Of a DNA stretch of 64,000 nt, positions 32,573-43,144 are shown in pieces. This stretch comes from Lasiosphaeria ovina (taxonomy: Eukaryota; Ascomycota; Sordariomycetes; Sordariales; Lasiosphaeriaceae), in contig JAULSN010000004.1 of assembly GCA_033439765.1 (NCBI GenBank), positions 1,932,001 through 1,996,000 of the forward strand. The letters are read 5' to 3'. Position 1 is the stretch's first letter; each line of letters opens with the position of its first letter. The notes beneath the pieces were generated by a model. The model saw nothing but the letters and a program-made list of their open reading frames with translations. It did not search any database and was not told where the DNA came from. Both the position numbers and the translations under genes were made by a program.

Positions 32573-33928
32573 GGCGGCGGTTTGATACCCGGGGGTAATA
32601 TGTAAGTCAAGTGAGGAGGTGGTTGGGTTCTGCGTCGAGGATCTAGTCTCGAGACTCGGAAAATAACAGACTGCAGTCACTAGAGAGTATTCAAAAGCAG
32701 AAGCATAGGAAGCCCGGGGACGAGGGGATATAACAGGGCGACGGCTTTTTGACTATTTCTCGTTGGGTGGCCTCCCCCGGATCGGCCAGCGACGTCATCT
32801 GCCCTGGCAACCAAGATTGCCGTCTGATGTGTGGAGTGAGTCTGGGGCAGCTTGCCTTCCACCCACGCAAGCTAACAGCTCTTTAGCTCCCTAGCTCCTT
32901 CTCCAGGACCCTTCTTCGGCCGGCTGGTCTAACCTAGGGCGCAAATACCTCTCTCACGTGCTGCTGGCTGCTGGCGCTGCCGCTCCACCCGCAAAAGCCA
33001 AGTTTCAAACGGCTGAAGGAGAGAAAAGCGCAGGTGACGGGACGGCAGGAGACATGAAATCGGGCGAATTGCGTCGACGACAGGTGCCGCGGGCCCCGCC
33101 GTTAACCCCAGGCCTGGCCCCTGCGTCCATGACGTAACGCCGGCATGCAGCCAAGCGAGCATCGACAGCCGCAATGCCAAGCAACTTGCAAGCCACATCC
33201 TGTTTTGGTGCCATTCCTCATCTCTTCTCCCTGTGGTGGTGTGATGACATGACGGAACAGCCCATCGCCGCTCACACGCACCGGGGTTGGGCAGGTCCAT
33301 CCGAGTTTTGTCAGGTAAGGTCCTTCCCACTTCGAACATGCTTGTCCAAGACTTGAAATCAAGAATTGCATTACACTACACGAGATCTAGGAAGCCACAG
33401 CACTTTCCCGTTATTTCCAGAACCCGTCTTGCATGTTGAACCTCGTCTCTAGTTCGTTCGGAAAATTATCCAGGCAAAACGTTCTGGAAAGAGAAGCTCT
33501 AGCGATGCGAATTCGCCAGGTAGTAAATTGGCAAATCATTTGTCCCTTTTTGCCATGCAAACACGCCGACCTAGATTTTTCACCCCGCTTGTTGCCTTGG
33601 TAGTTCCCCGGGGGGGCTTGGTAGGCTAGGCTCACCTCCGCCAGCCCCCTCTAGTAAAGAGATTGGAGCTCGTCTTCTTTCGTCTCGACAAACTCGGTAC
33701 CGTTCACGGACGAAGGATGGCTGGCAACTGAGCGCGACGGCTCAACCGTACCTAGCATAGAATAAACAAATCCTGCTTTTCTGGCACCCGTGTAGACGCC
33801 CAAAAAGAAGGAAAAAATGGCAAATAACCCCCTAGCCCCTCACCCATGCCTTTTGTTTCTGGCCACCGCTAGGGCGCTAGCGGCCACGCCACGGTATATA
33901 CAATCACCTGCGACTAAGCGGTTGTGGT
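32573..33928. other. Intergenic, no gene seen
   Basis: About 1.36 kb: the promoter side of the SUR7-family gene and the 3' side of the next gene. Short open frames on both strands lack domains. Confidence 0.55.
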
Positions 33929-34864
33929 TTATTTAGTTTTATTCTCTGCTGCGCTTCCGTCCTCGGCGCCCCCAAGCAGGCTCGTGATCTCGTCTCGGCT
34001 AGCCTGCCGCAGCTTGCGGCGCCTGATGTGGTCCATCTTGACGGCGTCGTTGGACGCAGCAGCGGCAGCGGCATCTGGGCTGCTGCTGATCCTCGCCGAC
34101 GCCGGTATCCTGGGAGAAAGGCTCTCGTCTATGCCGCCGGCGCCGACGCCAATCTCCCAGTCCGCCAGGGCGCTGGAGCCCGCCATGTTCGGTATGATGG
34201 ACCGCAGCGTCTCGGTCGCAAACGTGGCGTTGGCGAGCGGGTCGTCCTTCCTGACGGGCCGCGGGTCTTGCTGCCAGCCGGGCCTCGCGTCGTAGTTCCT
34301 GCCGGGCCACGGGCCGTGCAGCGGCGACTGTTCGATGTGCACGTGGTGCTGGTAGCCCGGTGCGAGGGACGCCCCGATCGTAAACGTCTTTTCGCCGCCA
34401 TCGCTCGTAGGACCACCGGCATCGGCATCGGCATCGGCATCGGCAGCATCGTCTGTAGGTGATGCTGTAGCAGCACCACTCCCAAGCACCCGCGGGTCGG
34501 GGTGCACGCCGGACCGTTCGGGGATGTGGTCGAACTGCAGAGGGCAGCGGCTGACCATGAGCCGGGCCCTCGTGCTGGTCTTGACGACGGCAATGAACGA
34601 CGAGGGATCCTAAGACGGCCAAACGTGTCAGCGGGCAGGCGGCGTCTTCTTCAAATGTTCGTCCGACTACCGACTGACCTGGAGCTGCTTAAAAACCTGC
34701 AGGTCGCCGAGGGCGTGCTGCTTCAGGGCTGCCAGGACCGCGCGGCGCTCCGACAGGTTGATGGGCGCGGGCTTGACCCGGACGTACAGCGACCGGAGCG
34801 CAATCGCCTCTACTGGGGCCGCCCACGTCGCCCGCGACAGCAGCGCCCGCGGCGCGTGAGCCAT
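33929..34864 (-). CDS. Probable mitochondrial protein of unknown function
   Basis: Two exons, 34864-34679 and 34609-33929, give 288 aa with phase 0 at CAG/GTCAGT and CTTAG/GATCCC. The start MAHAPRALLSRATWAAPVEAIALRSLYVRV has the basic, hydroxylated look of a mitochondrial presequence; an upstream in-frame ATG at 34984 would add 40 residues. The core NLSERRAVLAALKQHALGDLQVFKQLQ/DPSSFIAVVKTSTRARLMVSRCPLQF resembles conserved fungal mitochondrial proteins, but I cannot name a family with confidence. A short (DA)n repeat from GGCATC units (34420-34445) lies in a variable middle part. The C-terminus KMDHIRRRKLRQASRDEITSLL is basic. Confidence 0.7.
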
Positions 34865-34984
34865 GTTCCGGGCTGCTCCAAGGGCGCAGCGCTTTGTCGC
34901 GTGGAGTGCCGCGTAGTTGCACAATTGACGCCGCCAACCGAAGTGAGTGAGGTTGTTTGCGATGGAGGGTTTCGCGGGCCCCAT

Positions 34985-37900
34985 CGGCCTGCAATCCGAA
35001 GTGGGGGCTGTCTGCCGCCTGCACGTCTAACTTCCCCTGTCAGGGCTTGGCGGCCTGCATTGCAGCCTACAGCTTAGGCGTTGCAAGTCAAAATATACCT
35101 CAACCCTCTGGAAGTAAACTTTGGCTTGACGGATCCGATTTTTGGTTGTCTCTGGAGTTATGAACACTTCTGAAAGATGAAGCTATAATGCCTTTGGAGA
35201 TTTCTAGGTTCCCACCTTTCTAGCTGTCATTTACCTCGGGGAGAAAGTAGAAACCGACGCCTCAACAGGGGCGATTGCCAGGTCGAATCTCACATCAACT
35301 CCCATCGTTGGCGAAAGTCTGTGTGTGGAGTTGGACAATAATAACCCAATAACGGGTGGTGGGACTGGCGGTATTCTTCCCCGGATCATCATTCCGAGTT
35401 GAGAGCAATAATGGCCAGGCCCCAAGCTACCTTACTTTATAAGCTTTACCCAATAATGCCATCACATCTACGGCGAGCACGTTCTCCAATAGGTCTCTAA
35501 AAGTTTTGCACTGCTCCCAGTGACGCAGAACCATCTTCCCTTTGTCTGGTGTCTGGAACATCGGAAGTGGCTTACTCTTGAGCTTCGTAATATCCATATT
35601 GACATCTGAAGAAGGGCAATCCTCTCTTCAGTCTTTAAGACAACAGCACGGCTTCCGGTGACGACGTCAAGCGGCCATCACTTGTGTTTTGCTCTAACTC
35701 TAAATTCACAACTCGCACAGCCGGAAGCCTCTCTCCCTCTTTCTCTGCCTCCTGGGTAGGGTAGCACCGAACAACAGCTTTGACGAGATGAACCGAACAC
35801 AAACTGGAAATAAAGGAGAGCAAAGGAACAAGAAGAGTTTCTGGGCACCTAGGTAGGCATGAAGCGAGGCCACGGCAAACCCTGCGCTGTGATAGTGAAT
35901 AATTATACTCCCCTTTCGAATTCGGAAACACTTCCACGGACTTCAAGAAAGATACACGCGAGCAAAAGCGAAGTACCGAGAGACGAAAAATGTCAGGGGC
36001 TGCGGCTGGGTCGTGATGTTTCCAAGATGCAGAATCCTCCGTCCCAAAATGGAAACGAGGGAAGGGCAGCCAGCGCACGGCCGCCGCCGTGAGCAAAAAA
36101 ACCCTGAGACGACGGACAAGATATCCTCGCAACTCTTTTATTTTATTTTGAATTCCTTTTTGAACCAACAGCCCGGCTTATCCTCCACAGGCCAGGGACT
36201 GCCTTCTCCCGTTTGGAACGAGAAATCCCCAAAAGAATTCGAGTCGATTTTGTGGACAAGCAGAGTTGAGTTGATTTGAGCACATACCTACTGATAAGAG
36301 TATAGACAGGTTACTGTCTCTCGTCCTCCCAAAGATGAGGGAACGGGGAGTGCCTCTAGCTACCTTGCATACACAAAATCCAAACCCTGAATGTTTGTTA
36401 CTCAGTAGAGGGGGATGGGGGACTATTCAAGACGTGAAAGGCCTCGCTGCCTTGTAACTAGCCCTAAATGTTCTCTCCGAGGGATGCAATAGGTAGCTAT
36501 CTACATCACACACCTACATATTGGAGTCACTGGTACTTATATTACCTCAACTACCCTCTACCAACGCGGAGAGGCTACGCAGGCAGGTACGTACCTACCT
36601 TTGGCAAGTGGGCGCAGCCTTTCTGGCTGGAAAAGGAGTTTGTGGAAACTTGGTAAAGCGGCTCGGAATGCTACGTCGAGGTTCTAAAGTTAAAACCTTG
36701 TTCCTTCTTGTTGTGTCTTGTGGCTGAGTTTGAGGGGCGCGTTGATGTTTCGCTCTGAAATTCTAGAGCAGGTTGTCTCTTTTGGCGCCCGCCCACTTTT
36801 ATTGAGCGAGTATTCGTATCCAGTACCCACGCACGCCGGGGGGGGCGTAGGGGGAAAAAGGATTCCTGTGAGCGGCGCGCGCCTACTTCGCCGTTGAGGA
36901 TCCATGGAACCGTTGCGTGTGGGCGCCCCGCTCGGGCTCGGGTCGGGTCCGCGGACGGGGGAGGAGGGGGGGGGCGGGAGCGGCACCTTTTTACCTCTTC
37001 CATCCACTCTCTGGGTTCCATGGTGGGGAGTAGCATCACCAAAATAGACAACCAGAGTTGCAGTTTCTAATTCAAGAGCAACAATAATCGGTCGGCGGTC
37101 CTGGAAAGCGCAGGTCGGGAAGTGCCATCCGAGTGGACCAGTTTTCTTAATTCAAACCGTTGCAGTGCTTCTCGTTGAGTTCCAATACAGTTTTGTGGGT
37201 GAGCCCGGGGAAGCAAGCCTCCAAAGCAACGCGAGTGTCTGGGCGTTTGCAAACCTAAAGTGGAATTCGAGGCGCACTGTGAAGGCAGGGATCGCGGCTG
37301 CAGCTCGAAATGTGGAAAATAGATCCGGCGACCCTCGAGCAATAATGGTTGATGCCAGCAGCTCCTCCTGTCAAATTTTGACACATTGCCATCATGCTGT
37401 CTGCCGCCGAAAGGCAGGTGCGTCAAACAAACGACTCCAGCAAACTCACTTGAGACGGCCATTCAGTCCAATCCCACGGCTCGCAGAAGAAGCAAACAGA
37501 TTTGCCCCAGCCCGGCAGGTCAGGCGGTGTCTCCCGTTGGTGGGTTTGCGGAGCCGAACTGCGGCCCTCTGTTTCAGCTTTCCCGACGGGACGGGTGGAT
37601 TGGCCCCCCTCCAAAAAGATCGTCAAATGTCAAGTTCGCGGCTGCAAGTCTGGGACTTATCAAGGCTCTGGCCACTAGCCACCCACGGCCCAGCGCTCTG
37701 GTCTATGGTGAGAGCGAAGCTTCGCTTGTCGCACAAACCAAGACACAGTCCGAGCTCTTCTCTCGGGTCCGTAAGACGGGCCCATCCCCCTCCCCCGCTT
37801 TGGAGGAGCATAGTGGGGAGACCTTCCAACAACCTGATGAAACTTTTAAAGTTGGGATTGTATTCCAGGCTCGGAAAAAAATTATACTACCAGTTCCTGG

Positions 37901-40788
37901 ATGCAGTGAGGTGGCGGTCGTGGGATGCTGCATCGGCAGATCTGCTAAATCGGGCTCTAGGAAACGGCCACACAGTGCAGCAAAGCCAAGGATGTCGATC
38001 AGCTAAGGCACCCGTAGCAAGTCAACGCCCAGGGGGGGTTGCGGCCCGCGAGGTTCGATTTGTTCACTCCGACGGCCTCGGGTCAAATCGTCGCCTTTCG
38101 TGTGCTAGCGAGGTAATCATATCTCGCCCGTAATCTGAACGATGCCGTCACAGCCGTCGAGGCTCAAGGTTAGTCAGGGGACACAAGAAAAAGCCCAACA
38201 TATTTTCTTGACTTCCACGGGTACTCGGAATGGAAGCCTTTCTCTCGGTCTCACGATTCTGGTCGCGCGAGTCTGGAGCTTGCCTGGCTCGGGTTCTAGT
38301 GTAACAGCAAGGTCCCTGGGGTCCAACACAGAATGCCATCGGTGTTACAGGAATCGGATCCCTCCGCCGTGCAGAATTAAGTCCGCGAGATGGATTCCTC
38401 CCTACAGGGTAAGCTGTGATTGGAAAGCTTGTGTGGGGACTCGCCCGTTAATCGGAAGTGGGCTTGGCGGAGGTTTCTTCGCGACATGACATTCGGCACA
38501 ATGCGTGCCGGATGTCAGGCTGTTGAGCCGGAGCGGCAGCCCCCACCCCTGCTGCTCGATTGCGCAGCAATTCCGTCGTCACAACGATGGATGTGATGGG
38601 CAAGGGGCCAGCTCAGCAGTGAAGCACAGAGTCACTATTCCGTAGGAGTGTGAGAAACGTTCACAGCTCACACATCTGGCCTCTGAGGGATGCGAGGGCG
38701 ATGAATACACATGTGTCATGCATGTGCTCTTAGAACGGACAGCACGTGGTCGATTGTCGGAAGGGGCACGGGCAGCGGGGAGCTGAGAACTCGTGTCTCT
38801 CAAGGTGGTCCACGTCGTGAGAATGAGATGCAGCCGAGCATCATCTTGACGCAATAACATTTCGTGACTCCGTCAGCGGACAAATGAGCGATTATCACAA
38901 AACCCAAACGCGAAAACGTGAAAGGAATCCCAAGTACTTGTAAGTTCGGTGTAAGTTGAAGGCAACTTGAGACTTGCACAGTGCCTTCTAACGTCCCTCA
39001 GCTGTCTGAGCGCCCAGGGCGTTTGGTTGCTAAGGTATGACATATCAGCGAATGGAAGGGATGAAGTCTTACTCCGTATGGAGCACGGCTTGATTAGGGT
39101 ATTTCTTCCTGATCCTGGGACGGACCCAACGGGTTGGTAAGAGCAATCACAGTGCGTGGACTGTACGGCGCGCAAGAATCCGTCGCTCGTCGAGATTGGC
39201 TGCGGCCGGCTGGGGAAAGGGAATTTTGGCGGCGGGCAATGTCCAGTCGGCAGCACAGGACGAGGCCCTTCCAAGGAAAAAGTGAAGTGCGCTGGGACCT
39301 TGAGCCGGGCTCGGGGTGCCTTGGAGGGATTGGAAGGCGCGCTGTGAGTGGCTGCCAGGTCCCCAGTTCCAAGAGTTGGGGTCTGGCCTGGCAGGTCTGA
39401 CGAACGGGCTGCACCCATCTTGGGCGGTTTGGGGAGGAGCAGCCCCAGTTGCAGTTGCAGGCCTCGGGTTTGCGCGCAGCGTGGAGCGGAGTTGGTGAGG
39501 GCCACGCGGAACACTCGCCTGCATTGGCGCATCCTCCAAATGCTGGGCTGCCATTCTTTCTGCCCGCCGAGTGCGCCTGCCGGGCAGAGCGGGCAGAGTG
39601 GGCAGGCACCTGGTGTTGCAACTTCCGACACACTCACAGGGCAGCAAGGCACAAGGCACAGCACGTCACCCACCGAGTGTGACTGTGATTTGCGTGCAAC
39701 ATCTCATGGAACTGAAGCGACCGGGTTTTCAGGATCCCGCTCAGAAATGGCTATTTGAAGCGAATTTCAATTACAACCTAATTATACACGGAATTCAGCA
39801 AGACCTAAACCATACGCGGAGAGCCAAGTAGCGACGGTGTTTCTCGCTACTCCTAGGTAGGTAGCTTGTCGGGCAGCTGTCAGCGCCCAGCTCCAGCTGC
39901 GCTCCGCTCCCGGCGTGTCTGTCTCGCCGCCTCTCGCAGGCCGTCTCCGAGGGCTTGGGTCTGGGTGCTGTTGCCACTCCACGCCTCACGGCAGGCACAC
40001 CTCCCAGGACGCCTGGGCCCACGCACGGCGCCCATCAGCCAACCACAGGCGGCCCAGCAAGCCCAGTTCCTAGAGAGTTCCCAGACAGTGCGAAGTCGTG
40101 GGCCGCAACCGGCCAATCATGCCAGCTCAAGGCCCCAATCCCCGGAGCCCAGGGGTTCTCATTCGCAGCTTCCCAAGGACCATCTGACACGGGCGCGGGC
40201 GCGGGCGCACACTCCAAAGACGGGACTATAGACTTGGCTCGACACAGCTTAGGGCCGTTCAGCAGCGTGTGTGCGTCTGTCTGCGCTCTGCACTTCTGCA
40301 CTCTGCATTCTGCTTGGGACAGGCATGGCCATTCAGGGCGGAGACGCTCGATTTCTCTCCTGTCGTGTTCACATCACAACAATCCAAGACTTAGACACGC
40401 CGTGAGCGGGCTGCCCCGCAGTCGTGTCGCCATCGTCGCCGTCGTCACCAATTCGTCCGCAACAGCTCTCTGTGAGCCCGCCGCGTTGTACACTGCCAGT
40501 GTATCCGTAAATACCGTAATATAAGCTCGCCTCGCCTCGCTTTCGTCTCTCGCTACAGACGACAGTTAGTTGGCTGCCCATCATCGGACGACATCTGCCC
40601 ATGTGGGCCGCCGCAGCCTTTAACTCATTACACGAGCCCGTGCAGCTACCCGCCGGCGCCAATGACTCCCCTTTGACTGCCGGGTCCTCTGGCCATCTTC
40701 TCTCGGTCGCGCTGCCTCTTGCTCTAGGTAGAGGCCGCCCGCGTCCTTGACGATCCAGCCGGGCACAATAAATCGTCCCTGACACGTT
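34985..40788. other. 5.8-kb stretch without a recognisable gene
   Basis: No open frame here has credible composition, splice support or a domain; the longest (plus 37165-38133, minus 38873-39673) are cysteine-, proline- and arginine-rich and overlap equally long frames on the other strand. Repeated TACCTA/TAGGTA motifs occur (35848, 36590, 39852). Some of it is probably the promoter and 5' leader of the 40.8-kb gene. Non-coding RNA cannot be excluded. Confidence 0.5.
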
Positions 40789-41781
40789 ATGTTCGGATAC
40801 TATCCTGGCGGAATGCCGCCAAATCCGGCACCAGCACTGGGGGAGCGGCGAACAGGAACCCCAGTGGGAATACCTGCGGCGAGCACTTGCGATGACGGCC
40901 TAGCACTTCCAGCCGAAGATCAGGACGATGTCGCGAGACCGGCGAGGCTGGAGCCCTCCATGCTAAGCCGCCAGCATCCATTACCACAGCCACAACCACA
41001 ACCGCCACCATTACCGCCCTTGCCATTGACATCCGTCTTTGCCACCTCTCACTACTCACTGAGCGGGCAGAACCTGAAACTGAACGGCCGAGGCCGTGAA
41101 CCACTTCAACTAGATGCACCAGGCACCATTCAGTCGTGGTGGTCTGGCCTGCACATCGAGGACAGGCCGCATGTCGAGGACGAGTTGATGTTGTCCTCTC
41201 CGCCACCAGATCCCGGCTCGCCGATCGAGGTTGATCAACCATCGCCCCCCGCGCCCGAATCCACCTCGTGGGGCCGGCAAAGATGCAGCACGGCCGTGAT
41301 AGGCTCGCGGCTGGAGAACATGATAGCAAGCGAGACGCAGTGTACCGTGTACAGCGGACCCCGGCCGGCGGCGTCGTCCTTGTCGCCAACGCGGCTGGCG
41401 CCGATCCTCGAACCCAGGGCGAGCCCCCCGCTTGGCCTCGAGGTTGACGATGCCTATACCAACGGCACAGCTGATATCGAGGAGGAGGAAAGGGCCTTCA
41501 ACGAGTCCCTCCTATCCCTGCGGCGCGCTGGCCACCCCGACGGCATCCGGAAGCACGTCGGCATGAATGGTGCGGGCTACCCGCTGCGGTTTCGGTTATC
41601 TGCGGATGCAGCCCTGAGCTGTCAAAACGTGGTGCGGAGCCGGCCGAGAATGCGAAGGAGGGACAAGCGGCGCCCCGAGAGCGTCGCGTCGTCCGGAGTC
41701 ACGTCGATCATGTCGTCGCCGAGAATACCGCCGTCGATCCCCTCGCCACTCCTCTCACCCCAGCTCCATCCTGAATTATAG
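40789..41781 (+). CDS. Proline-rich hypothetical protein
   Basis: A 330-aa single-exon frame starting MFGYYPGGMPPNPAPALGERR. It contains a Pro/Gln run (QPQPQPPPLPPLPL), a segment FATSHYSLSGQNLKLNGRG, many SP motifs, an acidic stretch (ADIEEEERAFNESLLSLRRAG), and a basic C-terminus (RSRPRMRRRDKRRPESV) before SSPRIPPSIPSPLLSPQ. Many possible proline-directed kinase sites suggest a regulatory protein (inference). No family recognised. It has a very long upstream non-coding region. Confidence 0.55.
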   Translation: MFGYYPGGMPPNPAPALGERRTGTPVGIPAASTCDDGLALPAEDQDDVARPARLEPSMLSRQHPLPQPQPQPPPLPPLPLTSVFATSHYSLSGQNLKLNGRGREPLQLDAPGTIQSWWSGLHIEDRPHVEDELMLSSPPPDPGSPIEVDQPSPPAPESTSWGRQRCSTAVIGSRLENMIASETQCTVYSGPRPAASSLSPTRLAPILEPRASPPLGLEVDDAYTNGTADIEEEERAFNESLLSLRRAGHPDGIRKHVGMNGAGYPLRFRLSADAALSCQNVVRSRPRMRRRDKRRPESVASSGVTSIMSSPRIPPSIPSPLLSPQLHPEL

Positions 41782-43144
41782 CAGGGGTTTCCCATGTACG
41801 ATGTGCTTTGTTCTCAGATGCGGCAGGTGGTTATACCCTCGGAAATTCGGTTTGGAGTATTGCTCTTTTTTCTTCTTTTTCTTTCTTGTTTATCTGTTGG
41901 CCAATTACGGGAGTTTGGAGATGAGCGCATTATTTCGAATCGGGTTTTCACGGAGTAGGCGAAAGACAAGAGAGACGGGTGCCCAGCATCGGTGCATACT
42001 GAGACGTTCCACTATTGTCCGATCACAAAGAAACATTGCATTAAAACGGGGACATTCTAGATTTGGGGGGAGGGGGGTCAAGCGGGTTTTGATTGACCTC
42101 GCAGGTCTTTACATGCGCTTATTCTTGTGTTTCATTTTCCATTTCCATTCTTGATGGGGAGGGGGGATAGTGGGTTGGCTTGTTGGTTGTTTGTTTGCCT
42201 GATTGTTTGACTGCCAGGTCCAAATCGGCCGTCTGAAACAGGCTGGTGGTGGTTATGATTCACAAGACATCTACTTTAGATTTCGGAACACGCAATCCAT
42301 CACGATTTAATCTTCAGGGGATCGGCCCTCGCTAGTTTTGACCTCGGTTTCGGTGCTCGATTCTTCTGTTCTCTTGTGGCAGCTAACTTGGATGGAGAGC
42401 GCTCGGGAAGCGGAATGTTCCGGGAAGTCGTGTGACACGGACAGCCAGCGAGAAAAGTAAGTGCCTGCTTGGATCGAGATGCACCGGCGCTCCTGGCTTA
42501 CATGTCGCAGTCCCGCCTCTTCAGCTTGCAGGGCTTGGCTCTCTCGTCGTGTGCCAAAGATAACCATGTTAGCCTCAACAAGGACGCAACGCTATTGTGG
42601 CCGTACCTGGCCGCAGTAGCCCCGCATTCCAGAGACCTGAGCTCGACTCTTTGTCCTCGAAGATGGGTCCCACCCACCCAAGCTCAGCCGGGTCCCATAA
42701 CAATCACAAAGAGAGAAGGCACTTCTTTGTGCTTGTGGGGGGCCACCTTGAGCTTCCTGTCATGTCATGGTCAGAACACGCAGTTGCAAAGCTGTGGAAG
42801 TGACAGGACAGCAAGTCCACGTTACTGGAATGGATCATCGTTGGAAACCGACATGCCATTCCTCGGCAGACTCAGGGCTCGTATCGATATTGCCATCACC
42901 TACAAATGTCTGGCACATGCCCCCCTCTCTTCTCATCCCCCCCCCCCGTCTCATATTTTCTGTTGCTATAGCAGTCTGGGCGGTTTGTTGACTCTACACA
43001 ACCGCCGCCCCTAAACGCTCCTACACCCCTCGTTTTTTTCCGCCAGCATCATGGACCCCTGGAGACACGACCCAAACCTCCACTTTCAGCTTCTCCGCGC
43101 ATCACAACAATCTTGCAAACCACGGTGCGACGTTTTGCTTGGAA
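41782..43144. promoter_or_regulatory. Upstream region of wetA
   Basis: About 1.36 kb between the hypothetical gene and wetA. Five matches to CATTCY, the AbaA response element, occur: 42146-42151, 42625-42630 and 42857-42862 on the plus strand, and GGAATG at 42412-42417 and 42827-42832. In Aspergillus, AbaA activates wetA; the same link here is inference. Confidence 0.45.

Noticed and set aside
37165..38133. 322-codon plus-strand frame
   Set aside because: No domain, irregular composition, overlapped by equally long frames; flanks lack promoter or splice context.
38873..39673. 266-codon minus-strand frame, Cys/Pro-rich
   Set aside because: Composition of translated non-coding GC-rich DNA, with open frames in other registers.
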